From NCBI GenBank assembly GCA_021496505.1, contig CP053031.1:3092001-3156000 (forward strand): a DNA stretch of 64,000 nt, written 5' to 3'. Every line of letters starts with the position of its first letter. Positions within the stretch are counted from its first letter, which is position 1. Both the position numbers and the translations under genes were made by a program. Below, in pieces: positions 42,561 through 51,117 of this stretch. Origin of the DNA: Thermoleophilia bacterium SCSIO 60948. Lineage in GTDB: Bacteria > Actinomycetota > Thermoleophilia > Solirubrobacterales > 70-9. The notes under the pieces are model-generated. The model ran no database searches. It was given only the letters and a program-made list of their open reading frames with translations, and was not told where the DNA came from.

Positions 42561-42575
42561 CCTACGATACGTAGG
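42561..42575. promoter_or_regulatory. Palindrome D
   Basis: CCTACG-ATA-CGTAGG, perfect 6-bp arms, ending two bases before ATG 42578, so a bound protein would block the start of the small membrane gene. Best copy of the four-site motif. Confidence 0.55.
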
Positions 42576-42577
42576 AG

Positions 42578-42796
42578 ATGGCGAGAGGAACCGGGCCACC
42601 GCACGAGCGCGAAGAGCGCTTCAATCACAAGCGCGGTGGCGTCTCTGGCGCACATCCTCCGCCGAGGGGGCCTGCATTCACGTTGATCGACACGCTCACT
42701 GGATCCCAGCTCTCCAGGCTCAGTTACATCCTGGCGCTCCTCGCCGGCGTTCTCGTAGCAACGGTCGTCGTCTTCGTTCTGTTGCAGGTCCGCTAA
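42578..42796 (+). CDS. Small single-pass membrane protein
   Basis: 72 aa; the last 30 residues are one membrane helix (YILALLAGVLVATVVVFVLLQV), while the first 40 are polar and may be untranslated if TTG 42681 is used. Its start is covered by palindrome D. No family recognised. Small membrane peptides of this size are often toxins or subunit-like regulators; nothing here decides it. Confidence 0.4.
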   Translation: MARGTGPPHEREERFNHKRGGVSGAHPPPRGPAFTLIDTLTGSQLSRLSYILALLAGVLVATVVVFVLLQVR

Positions 42797-42902
42797 GCGA
42801 CACCACCACGGGCCACGCAACGGTACGAGCGGTCCACTGTGCTGAGCTGTCGGCCGTCTGGTCCGACGGCGGGCTGTGCCGCTTACGTCACGGTTCGCTC
42901 AG

Positions 42903-43868
42903 CTAGGCGCAGTCAGTCGTAGGTGCGTCGGCGTTGGCGCGTAGCTCTTGGAAGCCGGATGAGCCGAGGGCGGGGATGCTGATTGCCAGCGTCATCGCCA
43001 TGCCGACGGCGGCGGTGGTCAGCGCTATGCCTAGCCCACGCGGCCACCTTCTCGCGGTGCGCCCCGGAGGCCGCCCGTCGATGAGCATCGACAGCCTCTC
43101 CGAGACGCCGCTCCCCGAAAGCGCGAGACCCATCGCGGGCGTCGTGCTGGCCGCTTTGCAGATAGCACTTGCCAGGGCAAGGGGGTTGCCTGTCTTTCGC
43201 ACGGCGTATTCATCGGCGTTTCGTTCGAGATGAAAAGCGAGCGTGTCGAGGGCTCGCTGCCCACCCGGCAGAAGTCGAGACGCGCCAAGACATAGCTGGC
43301 CAAAGACCCTGGCTAGACCGTGCTTTCGAACAGCGTGCCCCCGCTCGTGGTGCAGGCTGGCACTGAGTTCGGCCTCGTCGAGTACGGCGAGCGCGCCGGC
43401 CGATACGACGACCTTCGGCTGCCGCACCCCGGCACAGGCGACCAACACCTCGGAGCCCCTCACCAGCAAACTGCTCTGCGGGCCGGGCCCCAACGAACTC
43501 TGCCGAACCCACTCCGAGACGAGGCGGGCGCCTCTCCAGGTCGCAAATAGCGCGGCGAACGCAGAAACGCCGAGTAGCGCGAGGGGGAGAATCAACGCCA
43601 TGCCGCCGAGGCGGTGTCCGTCGAAGCCCAGATGGGATTCGAGAAACGGAACTACAGCGTGCAGACACCAGTGGGTCACGAACGTGAATAGGCCGGTCGA
43701 CGGTACGAGCAAGACGACCATCAAGACCATGGCTATTGCGAAGACGGCCCGCAGCGCTAGTACCGCCAGCCAGAGGCACGCCCCGATCGTCGAGGGCAGA
43801 CCTGACTGGTTGATTGCATGGGGGACGCTCACCAGCAACGCCGCGAACAACGCCAGCCAAGCGGTCAT
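42903..43868 (-). CDS. M56/BlaR1-like membrane metallopeptidase
   Basis: 321 aa, four to five helices. Zn motif H-E-R-G-H in SASLHHERGHAVRKHGLA with third ligand in HLERNADEYAVRKTG, flanked by membrane segments, as in BlaR1/MecR1 and HtpX-like M48/M56 proteins. No penicillin-binding sensor domain. It overlaps the BlaI-family gene by 4 bp, so the pair is a sensor-protease/repressor module: the peptidase would cleave the repressor on a signal. Confidence 0.85.
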   Translation of the reverse strand: MTAWLALFAALLVSVPHAINQSGLPSTIGACLWLAVLALRAVFAIAMVLMVVLLVPSTGLFTFVTHWCLHAVVPFLESHLGFDGHRLGGMALILPLALLGVSAFAALFATWRGARLVSEWVRQSSLGPGPQSSLLVRGSEVLVACAGVRQPKVVVSAGALAVLDEAELSASLHHERGHAVRKHGLARVFGQLCLGASRLLPGGQRALDTLAFHLERNADEYAVRKTGNPLALASAICKAASTTPAMGLALSGSGVSERLSMLIDGRPPGRTARRWPRGLGIALTTAAVGMAMTLAISIPALGSSGFQELRANADAPTTDCA

Positions 43869-44257
43869 CCCCGACCCTCGGTCCGCATCCGGGCGATGCG
43901 ATCGGCCATCGAGCGGATCTCATCGACCTCTCCGGGCTCCAGCTCGCCGACGAGTCGAGCGAGAGCGCTTAAGCGAGCGCCGTCCGAAGCTACGGCGAGC
44001 GTCTGGTGAATCGAACGCGAGACGTAATCGGCCTCCGACATCGCGGGCTCGTAGATAAACGCTTTGCCCGCCTTCTCTCGAACCAGCAGTTCCCTGTCCA
44101 CAAGCCGGTTCAGCACAGTCTGAATCGTTGTATAGGCGCCCCGATAGTGACCGGGTAGGGCGCTGCGAACGTCTTCGACGGACCCTCGCCCCAGCGCCCA
44201 GAGCGCGCGTATCACCTGCAGTTGCAGGTCACCCCGTACCACGTCCCCGCCGGTCAA
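43865..44257 (-). CDS. BlaI/MecI/CopY-family transcriptional repressor
   Basis: 130 aa. Winged helix: VIRALWALGRGSVEDVRSAL, then AYTTIQTVLNRLVDRELLVREKAGKAFIYEP, the exact shape of the BlaI DNA-binding domain (T-V-T-L-N-RL-KG). The helical dimerisation tail ends with DEIRSMADRIARM. Co-encoded with the M56 peptidase. It is the best candidate in the window to bind the CYTACG-N3-CGTAGG palindromes, since known BlaI operators share the TAC-GTA core. No such site lies at its own promoter. Confidence 0.88.
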   Translation of the reverse strand: MTGGDVVRGDLQLQVIRALWALGRGSVEDVRSALPGHYRGAYTTIQTVLNRLVDRELLVREKAGKAFIYEPAMSEADYVSRSIHQTLAVASDGARLSALARLVGELEPGEVDEIRSMADRIARMRTEGRG

Positions 44258-44561
44258 CCCGGCCAGGGTACACGTCCGGTTCGATACTTAGTGCGTCGCA
44301 AGGCACTCGGCCGGACCGCGGTGATAGGTATGGGCACCGCTTCAGCGCTCGATACAGCCGCGAGGGGCTGGTTTCGAGGCCGCGAGGGCGCCGGCGCGCC
44401 GGCGCATGGGAACCTTGTCGCGCGTTCGTCTGGAGCCTTGGCAGGACACTGCTGCAAGGAGCGCAAGCCGCAACCGCCTCGAAGCTTGGCAGCTGGCGTC
44501 CGGCTCCAGGGCAGACGGCGAAGCTCGCCGGCGTGGCGACGATGGATCGCCTAGCCACGCC
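44258..44561. other. Intergenic region, no gene seen
   Basis: 304 bp between the BlaI-family start and the glycosyl-hydrolase-like gene end. All frames are low-complexity; no palindrome of the regulon type and no RNA gene recognised. Confidence 0.5.
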
Positions 44562-45665
44562 CTATGGGGCGACCCGCTCGGTCCAGGTAGCTCCGCCGTC
44601 GGTCGAGCGTTGGACCGTGTTGTCGGCCAACGCGGCAAACAGCTCCCGCTGACCGGCGACGAAGGCGGCCGGCTGCCCGCCAGCGTCGCCTACAACCTTC
44701 CACTGGGTTCCGCCGTCGGCGCTTCGGTGGGTCGCGCCGTCAGCATCGATCGTATAGAGCGAATCTTCGCTAGTCCAGGCCAAGAGCCCAAGCGGGTCGC
44801 GCCCGAGAAAACTCCAACTCGTACCCGCATCCGAAGAGGAGAACAAACCCTCCTCTGTCGCCGCAACGATGCTTTCGGAGTCGCGCGGATCGATGACGAG
44901 ATCGAACATCGGCGCGGGGGGCTCGCGCTCCTCCCAGGTCTCCCCTCCATCGTTGGAGACGAGAAGAAGGCTTCGCGCCCCGTCGAAGCCATAAACCTTC
45001 GCACCGGCGGACTCGAGCACGTGGAAGTCCACGTCGCCGAGTAGCGCAATGTTCTCCCAGGTTTCGCCGGCGTCGCGCGACTCGATCAGACCGAGGTTGG
45101 TCGGGAGGTCCTGGCCTGGACCTGGATGCCCTGAGCCGATGAAGCGGTCGGGGCCGACGACGGAGAAACCCATCACGTCCTGCTGAGGGCCAACCGGTAG
45201 GGGCGTGGTCTCGTCGTCCGCCGCCGAGAACACGCCGTTATGGGTAGCGATGAAGAGGTCGCCGTCAGCCGGATTGACGCCGAGCCCATGGATGTGCTCA
45301 AAGTCGGGTGCGCTCGCGGTGCCCGAATCCGTGGCTCCCTCACCGCAGCCCACCGGCAGAGCAACGGTGATCGCCGCGACGAACGGGAGTAGGCAACGGG
45401 CGTTTGCGACCAGACCGATTGCCCGAGGACGACGTCGCGAGGCGCCGGATCCCCGTCGTTTCCTGCTGGGCCCGCCTCGCTTCCCAGGCACCGTGGCAAG
45501 CGCTCGCTCGAGCTCGCGGCGTTCGCTAATCAACTCGGTCAGGCGTGCTTGCATGATCGCGATCGCTCGGTCGCCAGTCTCGCCCATCCCCTCAGCCGTT
45601 ACGCACTCGACCGGGAGCGGCCCTCTCACGGGCGGTTCGGTTCGACTACAGGCGCCCGTCATCAA
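44562..45665 (-). CDS. F510_1955-type beta-propeller (BNR repeat) lipoprotein
   Basis: Up to 367 aa. The C-terminal 260 residues form a beta-propeller with Asp-box/BNR repeats (SRDAGETWE, SNDGGETWEE, SSDAGTSW, STDGGATWTE) and open with HIHGLGVNPADGDLFIATHN, typical of F510_1955 family glycosylhydrolase-like proteins. A lipobox-like AITVALPVGC precedes it. The 85-residue stretch before that, with coil LTELISERRELERALATV, is unusual for a lipoprotein, so the real start is unclear. Family often found with metal-resistance genes; reaction unknown. Confidence 0.65.
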   Translation of the reverse strand: MMTGACSRTEPPVRGPLPVECVTAEGMGETGDRAIAIMQARLTELISERRELERALATVPGKRGGPSRKRRGSGASRRRPRAIGLVANARCLLPFVAAITVALPVGCGEGATDSGTASAPDFEHIHGLGVNPADGDLFIATHNGVFSAADDETTPLPVGPQQDVMGFSVVGPDRFIGSGHPGPGQDLPTNLGLIESRDAGETWENIALLGDVDFHVLESAGAKVYGFDGARSLLLVSNDGGETWEEREPPAPMFDLVIDPRDSESIVAATEEGLFSSSDAGTSWSFLGRDPLGLLAWTSEDSLYTIDADGATHRSADGGTQWKVVGDAGGQPAAFVAGQRELFAALADNTVQRSTDGGATWTERVAP

Positions 45666-45764
45666 TCGTGCCCGCCCAACTAAGTCACTCTTCGCGCACC
45701 GGAGCCTTGAACTTGCGCCGCTTGGCGGTCCTCACGTCGGGCATGCCGAGCCTACTCTTACAAG

Positions 45765-45836
45765 AGCGTCGATCCCGCCGAGCTCGAGGTCGGCGACGTC
45801 ATCTCGATCCATCCGTTGAGCGGGTTGCCGACCGCT
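45765..45836 (+). pseudogene. Fossil fragment of a P1B-type ATPase gene
   Basis: SVDPAELEVGDVISIHP in frame, identical at 16 of 17 residues to the actuator-domain segment of the intact ATPase at 52726-54795 (SVDPAELEVGDVISIRP). The first 49 bases differ from that gene at only about six places. The similarity then continues with a frame shift and fades. No flanking ATPase sequence remains: a deleted copy within the 370-bp gap between 45665 and 46036, which holds no other gene. Confidence 0.7.
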
Positions 45837-46035
45837 TCGGTCCTCACTTCCGCCGATCAACACCAGCGCGGCGCTTTCGATCACGGCCGACCGCGGGCCG
45901 AGCAGCACCGGCTCGTCCCTGAAGCTCGGCGGTCTCACGTTGGGCCGCGGCGGCGCCCGTGTGAGGACCCACAGCGACTCTCTTCACCGCCTATCTAAGT
46001 AAGCCGCATAGATGTGCGGACGTTAGTCTTGCCCG

Positions 46036-47277
46036 ATGCCCGCCGGCGGCAGCGCTGCTCGAACAAGTCCCCTCGGAAGCCGGAGCTATCGCCACCTCTT
46101 CGCCGCACAGGTGGCGTCCCTGGTCGGCACGGGCGTGACGACAGTCGCCCTCGGACTGCTCGCATTTGAGCTCTCCGGCGCGAACGCCGGCGCGGTCCTC
46201 GGCATAGCGCTCGCGCTGAAGATGGTGGCCTACGTCGGTCTCGCGCCGGTCATCGCCGCCTTCGCCCACAAGCTCCCGCGCCGGGCGCTGTTGGTGGGCC
46301 TCGATCTTGCCCGCATCCCGATCGTGATCGCGATGGTCTTCGTCACTGAGGCCTGGCAGGTATTCGTCCTGATCTTTCTCCTGAACGCGTGCGCTGCAGG
46401 CTTCACGCCGGCCTACCAGGCGACACTCCCCGATGTGCTCCCCGACGAGCGTCGCTACACGCAAGCCCTCTCGTTCTCGCGGGTGGCATACGACCTACAG
46501 GAACTCCTCAGCCCATTGCTCGCAGCGGCGCTGCTCCTGCTGATCGACTTTCATGGCCTGTTCGCTCTCGACGCGCTGACGTTCGCGATCTCGGCCGGGC
46601 TCGTGATCACTGCGCAGCTGCCGGACACGGGCCGCCACCCGATATCGGAGCGCTCGGCCTCGAGGATCACCGAGGGAGTTCGGATCTATCTCGCGACTCC
46701 GCGCCTGCGGGGCCTGCTGGCGCTCAACCTCGCCGTTGCCGCGGCGAGCGCGACCACCGTCGTCAACACAGTCGTCCTGGTTCGCGACCGCTTCGAGGCG
46801 GGTGAGTCCGCCGTCGGTCTCGCGCTCGCCTTGGCCGGTCTTGGCTCGGTGGCCGTGGCGCTCGCCCTGCCTCGCCTTCTCGAGCGCATCCGCGACCGAA
46901 GCGTGATGCTGATGGGCGGCGCCCTGCTGGCGCCCGCACTCGCTCTGATCCCGATCCTCCCGAGCTACGTGAGCCTGCTGGCCGTTTGGGCGCTTCTCGG
47001 CGTCGGACTCTCCCTCGTTCAGACACCCGCTGGGCGACTGATCCAACGCTCCGGCAAGCTCGCGGAGCGGCCGTCCCTGTTTGCGGCGCAGTTCTCGCTC
47101 TCGCACGCCTGCTGGCTTTTCACTTACCCGATCGCCGGCGTCGCCGGCGTCGCGCTCGGCGTCGGCACCGTTTCGCTGATCCTTGCCGGGATCGCCCTGA
47201 TCGCGGTGATCACCGCTGCCGCGGTCTGGCCGGGCCAGAGAGAAGCAGGGCGTTCGATCGCGGTGCCTACCCGTTGA
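46036..47277 (+). CDS. MFS transporter
   Basis: 413 aa, 12 membrane helices. The N-terminal RSYRHLFAAQVASLVGTGVT and FTPAYQATLPDVLPDERRYT (loop after TM4) resemble drug/macrolide-efflux and enterobactin-exporter-type MFS proteins of the MFS_1/MFS_3 families. An exporter role is likely; substrate unknown. Followed 185 bp later by an ArsR-type regulator, which may control it. Confidence 0.8.
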   Translation: MPAGGSAARTSPLGSRSYRHLFAAQVASLVGTGVTTVALGLLAFELSGANAGAVLGIALALKMVAYVGLAPVIAAFAHKLPRRALLVGLDLARIPIVIAMVFVTEAWQVFVLIFLLNACAAGFTPAYQATLPDVLPDERRYTQALSFSRVAYDLQELLSPLLAAALLLLIDFHGLFALDALTFAISAGLVITAQLPDTGRHPISERSASRITEGVRIYLATPRLRGLLALNLAVAAASATTVVNTVVLVRDRFEAGESAVGLALALAGLGSVAVALALPRLLERIRDRSVMLMGGALLAPALALIPILPSYVSLLAVWALLGVGLSLVQTPAGRLIQRSGKLAERPSLFAAQFSLSHACWLFTYPIAGVAGVALGVGTVSLILAGIALIAVITAAAVWPGQREAGRSIAVPTR

Positions 47278-47437
47278 GAGCGGGGCCGACCGCAGACTCG
47301 CCGATTCCCATGGGCCTCGGCCGACCTGCAAGAGGCGAGGAGCGTAAGGCGCAAGGAAGGCCCCCACCGAACGCACGGGCGGTTGTGTGATCCGACGCAT
47401 GAGATCCCTAGCCAGCCAATCGGCATTTCTGGGCATT

Positions 47438-47452
47438 CCTATTGGGGATAGG
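47438..47452. promoter_or_regulatory. Inverted repeat before the ArsR-type gene
   Basis: CCTAT-TGGGG-ATAGG, ending 10 bp before GTG 47463. Size and place fit an autoregulatory ArsR operator, though arms are only five bases. Confidence 0.35.
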
Positions 47453-47462
47453 CTGACGGCCC

Positions 47463-47840
47463 GTGCCGCACCCGTCCGAACACGGCGACGCATACCGTCC
47501 TCTCGCGCGCGGCGAGGCCGCGGAGATCGCGGAGGACATGCGAGCATTTTCAGCTGAGAGCCGCGTGTTACTGCTCTACGCGATGCTGACCGGCGAACAG
47601 ACCGTCGAGGAGCTCGCGATCGGGGTGGGCCAGGCACCCGGTGCCGTCTCACAGCAGCTTCGCATCCTCAGAGCGCTTCGCTACGTGCGGGCCACGCGCA
47701 ACGGGCGTCACGTCAGCTACAGCCTTCACGATCATCACGTCGCTGAGCTTCTCGCCGCGGTCCGCCATCATCATGAGCACCTTCGCGGCTTCGAACCAGA
47801 CCAGACCACGGACGCCGAACGCGAGAGGACCGCGCCTTGA
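47463..47840 (+). CDS. ArsR/SmtB-family regulator
   Basis: 125 aa. AFSAESRVLLLYAMLTGEQTVEELA, then GQAPGAVSQQLRILRALRYV (recognition helix) and TRNGRHVSYSLHDHHVAELL (wing), the classical ArsR winged helix. The C-terminal HDHHVAELLAAVRHHHEHL holds D/H-x-H clusters at the alpha5 position, where Zn-type SmtB/CzrA/KmtR sensors bind metal. It likely senses Zn, Ni or Co and controls itself and nearby transporters. Confidence 0.85.
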   Translation: MPHPSEHGDAYRPLARGEAAEIAEDMRAFSAESRVLLLYAMLTGEQTVEELAIGVGQAPGAVSQQLRILRALRYVRATRNGRHVSYSLHDHHVAELLAAVRHHHEHLRGFEPDQTTDAERERTAP

Positions 47841-47957
47841 TGCTCTAGCGCGGCTCTCTTCGCAGCGCCGCGGCGAAGTCGGATCGTCAGCCTCGATAGA
47901 GGTTCAGCGGGATCGACCCACCCGCACCAGGCGCCGACCAGATGATCTCGGCGAAAC

Positions 47958-48140
47958 TCAAGAAGGATCGGGTCCCGGTGCCGAAAAATCGTTGTCAGGT
48001 TCTCTGCTCGCGTCGGCTCGTCGCTGGCGGAAGGTGCTGGCGACGATCGCGCCGACAACGATCGCCGGCGGGGCAAGGTAAAGCACGTAGAGACCCCAGT
48101 GGTCCGCGCCCAGATGGGCGATGGGAAGCAAGTCCTGCAT
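47958..48140 (-). CDS. Small membrane protein, paralogue of 60271-60468
   Basis: 60 aa: LLPIAHLGADHWGLYVLYLA, then PPAIVVGAIVASTFRQRRAD. One clear helix with a His/Trp-rich N-terminal loop (HLGADHW). It aligns well with the small protein at 60271 (HLATDHWYGFLMYLAPVAIV). Two independent copies show that it is a real gene. Function unknown; both lie near redox or metal genes. Confidence 0.65.
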   Translation of the reverse strand: MQDLLPIAHLGADHWGLYVLYLAPPAIVVGAIVASTFRQRRADASREPDNDFSAPGPDPS

Positions 48141-48249
48141 GTCAGCATCATGGTCGCCGCGCTGGTCGCGAAGGCGACGCGCGGCACCGCGTAGCCTCCT
48201 CGCTAATATCTCGATACTCGTTGGAACGTCCGCTCAGCGCCCGCCGCCA

Positions 48250-48903
48250 ATGACCCGAAACTCGAAGCTCTCGATCTCGATCTTGCTGTTCGCGGCCATC
48301 GTCGCCGCCGTCATCGCGCTCGGTGCGGGTGGGGGACCTTTCACCTCGGCGCCTGAGCCGACTGCTGATGCGACCGTCGTCCGCGACTCATCTCACCGGC
48401 TCAGCCCGGCCCCCGACAGCGATGTGACCGTCGTCGAGTTCCTCGACTTCGAGTGCGAAGCCTGCGGCGCGCTCTACCCGGTGATGGAGCAGCTGCGAGA
48501 GGAATACGACGGCGAAGTCGAGTTCGTGATCCGCTACTTCCCGCTGCCGAGCCACTTCAACTCGACCAATGCCGCCTTGGCGGTCGAGGCCGCCTCCAAG
48601 CAGGGCAAGCTCGAGGAGATGTACAAGCTGATGTTCGAGACACAAGAGAGCTGGGGCGAGCAGCAGAGCTCTGCCGAGCCCCTGTTCCGGCAGTTCGCCA
48701 CAGAGCTTGAGCTCGACATGGAGCAGTTCGACGCCGACGTCGCCTCAGGGGAAACCCTCGAGCGCGTCGAGCTCGACAAGCAGGATGGCGAGGACCTCGG
48801 CATCCAGGGCACGCCGGCCCTCTATCTGAACGGCGAGGAACTCCAGCCGGGCAGCTTTGAGCAGATGAGCGCCGAGATCGACAAGGCGCTTGAAGGCAGC
48901 TGA
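48250..48903 (+). CDS. DsbA-like thioredoxin-fold protein
   Basis: 217 aa from ATG 48250. N-terminal membrane anchor (residues 8-27), then DSDVTVVEFLDFECEACGAL with active-site C-E-A-C, IRYFPLPSHFNSTNAALAVEAA and cis-Pro loop IQGTPALYLNGEEL: a DsbA/BdbD-type oxidoreductase facing outside. It overlaps the VKOR gene by 14 bp, so the two form a disulfide-generating pair in which VKOR reoxidises DsbA. Confidence 0.88.
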   Translation: MTRNSKLSISILLFAAIVAAVIALGAGGGPFTSAPEPTADATVVRDSSHRLSPAPDSDVTVVEFLDFECEACGALYPVMEQLREEYDGEVEFVIRYFPLPSHFNSTNAALAVEAASKQGKLEEMYKLMFETQESWGEQQSSAEPLFRQFATELELDMEQFDADVASGETLERVELDKQDGEDLGIQGTPALYLNGEELQPGSFEQMSAEIDKALEGS

Positions 48904-49543
48904 CCTGGGCGCAGACGGGGCCGCCCAACCCGGCGCGAGCGCGAATCCGGCCACGGTTGCCTTCCTGGATCGCATCGTCGGTCCGGTCATGGTTGGGTCA
49001 GGCCTCCTCGGCCTCGGAGCCGCCGGGCTGCTGACCGTTGAGAAGTTCCGGGTCCTCGAGGATCCGAGCTACGTGCCGGCGTGCACGATCGACGCCGTTC
49101 TCTCGTGCGGCTCGGTGATGACCTCGGCACAGTCGGAGGCCTTCGGGTTCCCCAACCCGCTGATCGGCATCGCGGGCTTCGCGGCGCTCGCAGCGCTCGG
49201 GGTCGTGGTCACCGCCGGCGCGCAGCTTCCTCGCGCTCTATGGCTCGTCATCCAGGCGGGGATGGTGCTGGCCATGGGGTTCGTCGGCTGGCTCTTCTTC
49301 CAGAGCGTCTACCGCATCGGCGCACTTTGTCCGTACTGCATGCTCGTCTGGCTCGCGACGATCATCGGCCTCGTCTACGTCACGGTGGCGAATCTCGGGT
49401 CGGGACGGATCGCTGGTCCGGCGGCACTGCGGCGCACGGCTGACACCGTGGTCCGCTACCACGGCGTCGCCGCGGTCCTGATCGTCCTAGTAGCGGCCGC
49501 GCTGATTGCACAGGCCTTCTGGGATTACTGGGTGGGCGCATGA
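48890..49543 (+). CDS. Vitamin K epoxide reductase (VKOR) family protein
   Basis: 217 aa from TTG 48890. Four or five helices with CTIDAVLSCGSVMTSAQSEAFG (loop Cys pair and first part of the VKOR signature), PNPLIGIAGF, and the active-site CPYC in IGALCPYCMLVWLATIIG. It passes electrons from a DsbA-like partner to quinone, making disulfides in exported proteins. Overlaps both neighbours. Confidence 0.9.
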   Translation: MKAADLGADGAAQPGASANPATVAFLDRIVGPVMVGSGLLGLGAAGLLTVEKFRVLEDPSYVPACTIDAVLSCGSVMTSAQSEAFGFPNPLIGIAGFAALAALGVVVTAGAQLPRALWLVIQAGMVLAMGFVGWLFFQSVYRIGALCPYCMLVWLATIIGLVYVTVANLGSGRIAGPAALRRTADTVVRYHGVAAVLIVLVAAALIAQAFWDYWVGA

Positions 49544-50184
49544 AGCAGGCGGACCCGCCGGAAGCCGGGCGCGGCGGGGTGCGCGTCGCTGGGCGCCGCC
49601 GAAAGCTTGTTGCCACTGTGAGCTCGGCTGTCGCCATCCTCGGAGCGGCGGCAGTGACACTGTTATCGACGGGCGCCAGCAGCCAGCGCGAATCCCCTGA
49701 GGCCTTGAGCAGGGCCTTCAATTACGAGCGCGCCCTGAACGATGCGCCCCCGCCGCTGGCCCGCCTCTACTCCGCGGGCAATACTCTGATCCCCGGGGGC
49801 CCGGGGGGCCTGGAAGAGCAACTCAGTTCGCTCAGGGGTCACCCAGTTGTCGTGAACGAATGGGCCTCGTGGTGTGGTCCGTGCAGGCTCGAGTTCCCGG
49901 TCTTTCAGCGCGCCTCCGCTCGGCATGGGGAGCGAATCGCCTTCCTAGGAGTTCTCTCGGGCGACTCCGAGGAGGCCGCGGAGACCTTCCTGCGTGAGGT
50001 TCCCGTGCCCTATCCGAGCGTCACAGACCCGCAGCAGGACATCGCTACAGAGCTCTGGAGGAGTCGACCCGCTCTGCCAAAGACCGCGTTCTACGACCGC
50101 ACCGGGACCCTCATCAATGTCCGCATCGGCCCGTACGAGTCCGTTGCACAGCTCGAGGCCGATATCGATCGCTACCTCAGGTGA
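49540..50184 (+). CDS. TlpA-like membrane-anchored thioredoxin
   Basis: 214 aa. Membrane anchor (residues 22-42), then VVNEWASWCGPCRLEFPVFQ with C-G-P-C and cis-Pro region RPALPKTAFYDRTGTLIN: TlpA/ResA/CcmG group. It overlaps the VKOR gene by 4 bp and converges with ccdA. Extracytoplasmic thiol:disulfide oxidoreductase, probably reduced by CcdA. Confidence 0.88.
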   Translation: MKQADPPEAGRGGVRVAGRRRKLVATVSSAVAILGAAAVTLLSTGASSQRESPEALSRAFNYERALNDAPPPLARLYSAGNTLIPGGPGGLEEQLSSLRGHPVVVNEWASWCGPCRLEFPVFQRASARHGERIAFLGVLSGDSEEAAETFLREVPVPYPSVTDPQQDIATELWRSRPALPKTAFYDRTGTLINVRIGPYESVAQLEADIDRYLR

Positions 50185-50197
50185 TTGACGCCCCGCG

Positions 50198-50926
50198 TCA
50201 CACCGATTTGAAGAAGTTCAGCCCGACGGCGTCCAGAAGCTCCTGAGCTCGAAGGCTCAGGCGAAACAGCTCGCCGCTCGCAACCAGGATCCCCATCGCC
50301 ACGAGCACCAGTCCGGAGGCGACCTGAATCGCGGCATGATGGTTCTTGATCCAGGCGAGGCTTCTCTGGGCACCGCCAAATGCCACCGCGGAGGCGATGA
50401 ACGGCAGCGCCAGGCCGGCTGAGTAGATCGCCAGGAGACCGGCACCCGCGGCAACCGAGGTCTCCAGGCTGGCGAGGCTCAGGATGGCGCCGAGAGTCGG
50501 GCCGATACACGGCGTCCACGCGAAAGCAAATGCGACGCCAGCGATCAGCGGACCGCCGCGCGCGGATCTCTCCAGCAAGCCGGGAGGCCGAAAATCACGG
50601 TTGAGACGAACCACGAGTACCGAAGCGATGAAGAACAGGCCCATCGCGATGATGACCACCCCGGCGATCTTCTCTAGCAATCCGGAGTTCGCGACGAGAA
50701 AGCCACCCAGCGCCGTGGCACCCAGACCGAGGAGTATGAAGACCATCGAGAACCCGGCGACGAATACGATGCTCCGCCGCAGCACCGCCGGATCGAACCC
50801 CCCTTCCTCGACGGGCCTGCCGCATACTGTCGCCAGATAGCCGGGGACCAGCGGTAGACAGCATGGCGAGACGAACGAGACCACTCCGGCCGCGAACGCC
50901 AGGGTCAGCGTCGGCGCCTCAATCAT
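50198..50926 (-). CDS. ccdA: Cytochrome c biogenesis protein CcdA
   Basis: 242 aa, six helices. GVVSFVSPCCLPLVPGYLAT and VAFAFAWTPCIGPTLGAILS are the two membrane Cys-containing P-C and P-C motifs that shuttle electrons from cytoplasmic thioredoxin to outside partners. The first has an extra Cys (SPCCLP). The lipoprotein and TlpA proteins around it are likely partners. Divergent from the second tlpA-like gene. Confidence 0.92.
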   Translation of the reverse strand: MIEAPTLTLAFAAGVVSFVSPCCLPLVPGYLATVCGRPVEEGGFDPAVLRRSIVFVAGFSMVFILLGLGATALGGFLVANSGLLEKIAGVVIIAMGLFFIASVLVVRLNRDFRPPGLLERSARGGPLIAGVAFAFAWTPCIGPTLGAILSLASLETSVAAGAGLLAIYSAGLALPFIASAVAFGGAQRSLAWIKNHHAAIQVASGLVLVAMGILVASGELFRLSLRAQELLDAVGLNFFKSV

Positions 50927-51075
50927 CGCGACGCGCCCCAGTCAGCCAATCGCCGGTTGGGCGCTGCCGACCCGAGGCTGGTGCGTGAACCCACGTCCGT
51001 AACGTCCTCTGTCTCGGGCCTAAGGCGTCGCTTTGCCGCGGTCGCTGACGGGATTCGGCGGTCAACCGGTTAGCA

Positions 51076-51089
51076 ACATAGCGATATGT
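51076..51089. promoter_or_regulatory. Inverted repeat ACATA-GCGA-TATGT
   Basis: A perfect 5-bp-arm palindrome in the 190-bp divergent region between ccdA and the tlpA-like gene. Similar to ArsR/SmtB-type operators and to ATATAGCGACATAC at 61924. An ArsR regulator at 47463 or 54792 could bind it. Confidence 0.4.
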
Positions 51090-51117
51090 CAACACCCGTA
51101 AGAGTAGCCTCTGCCTC

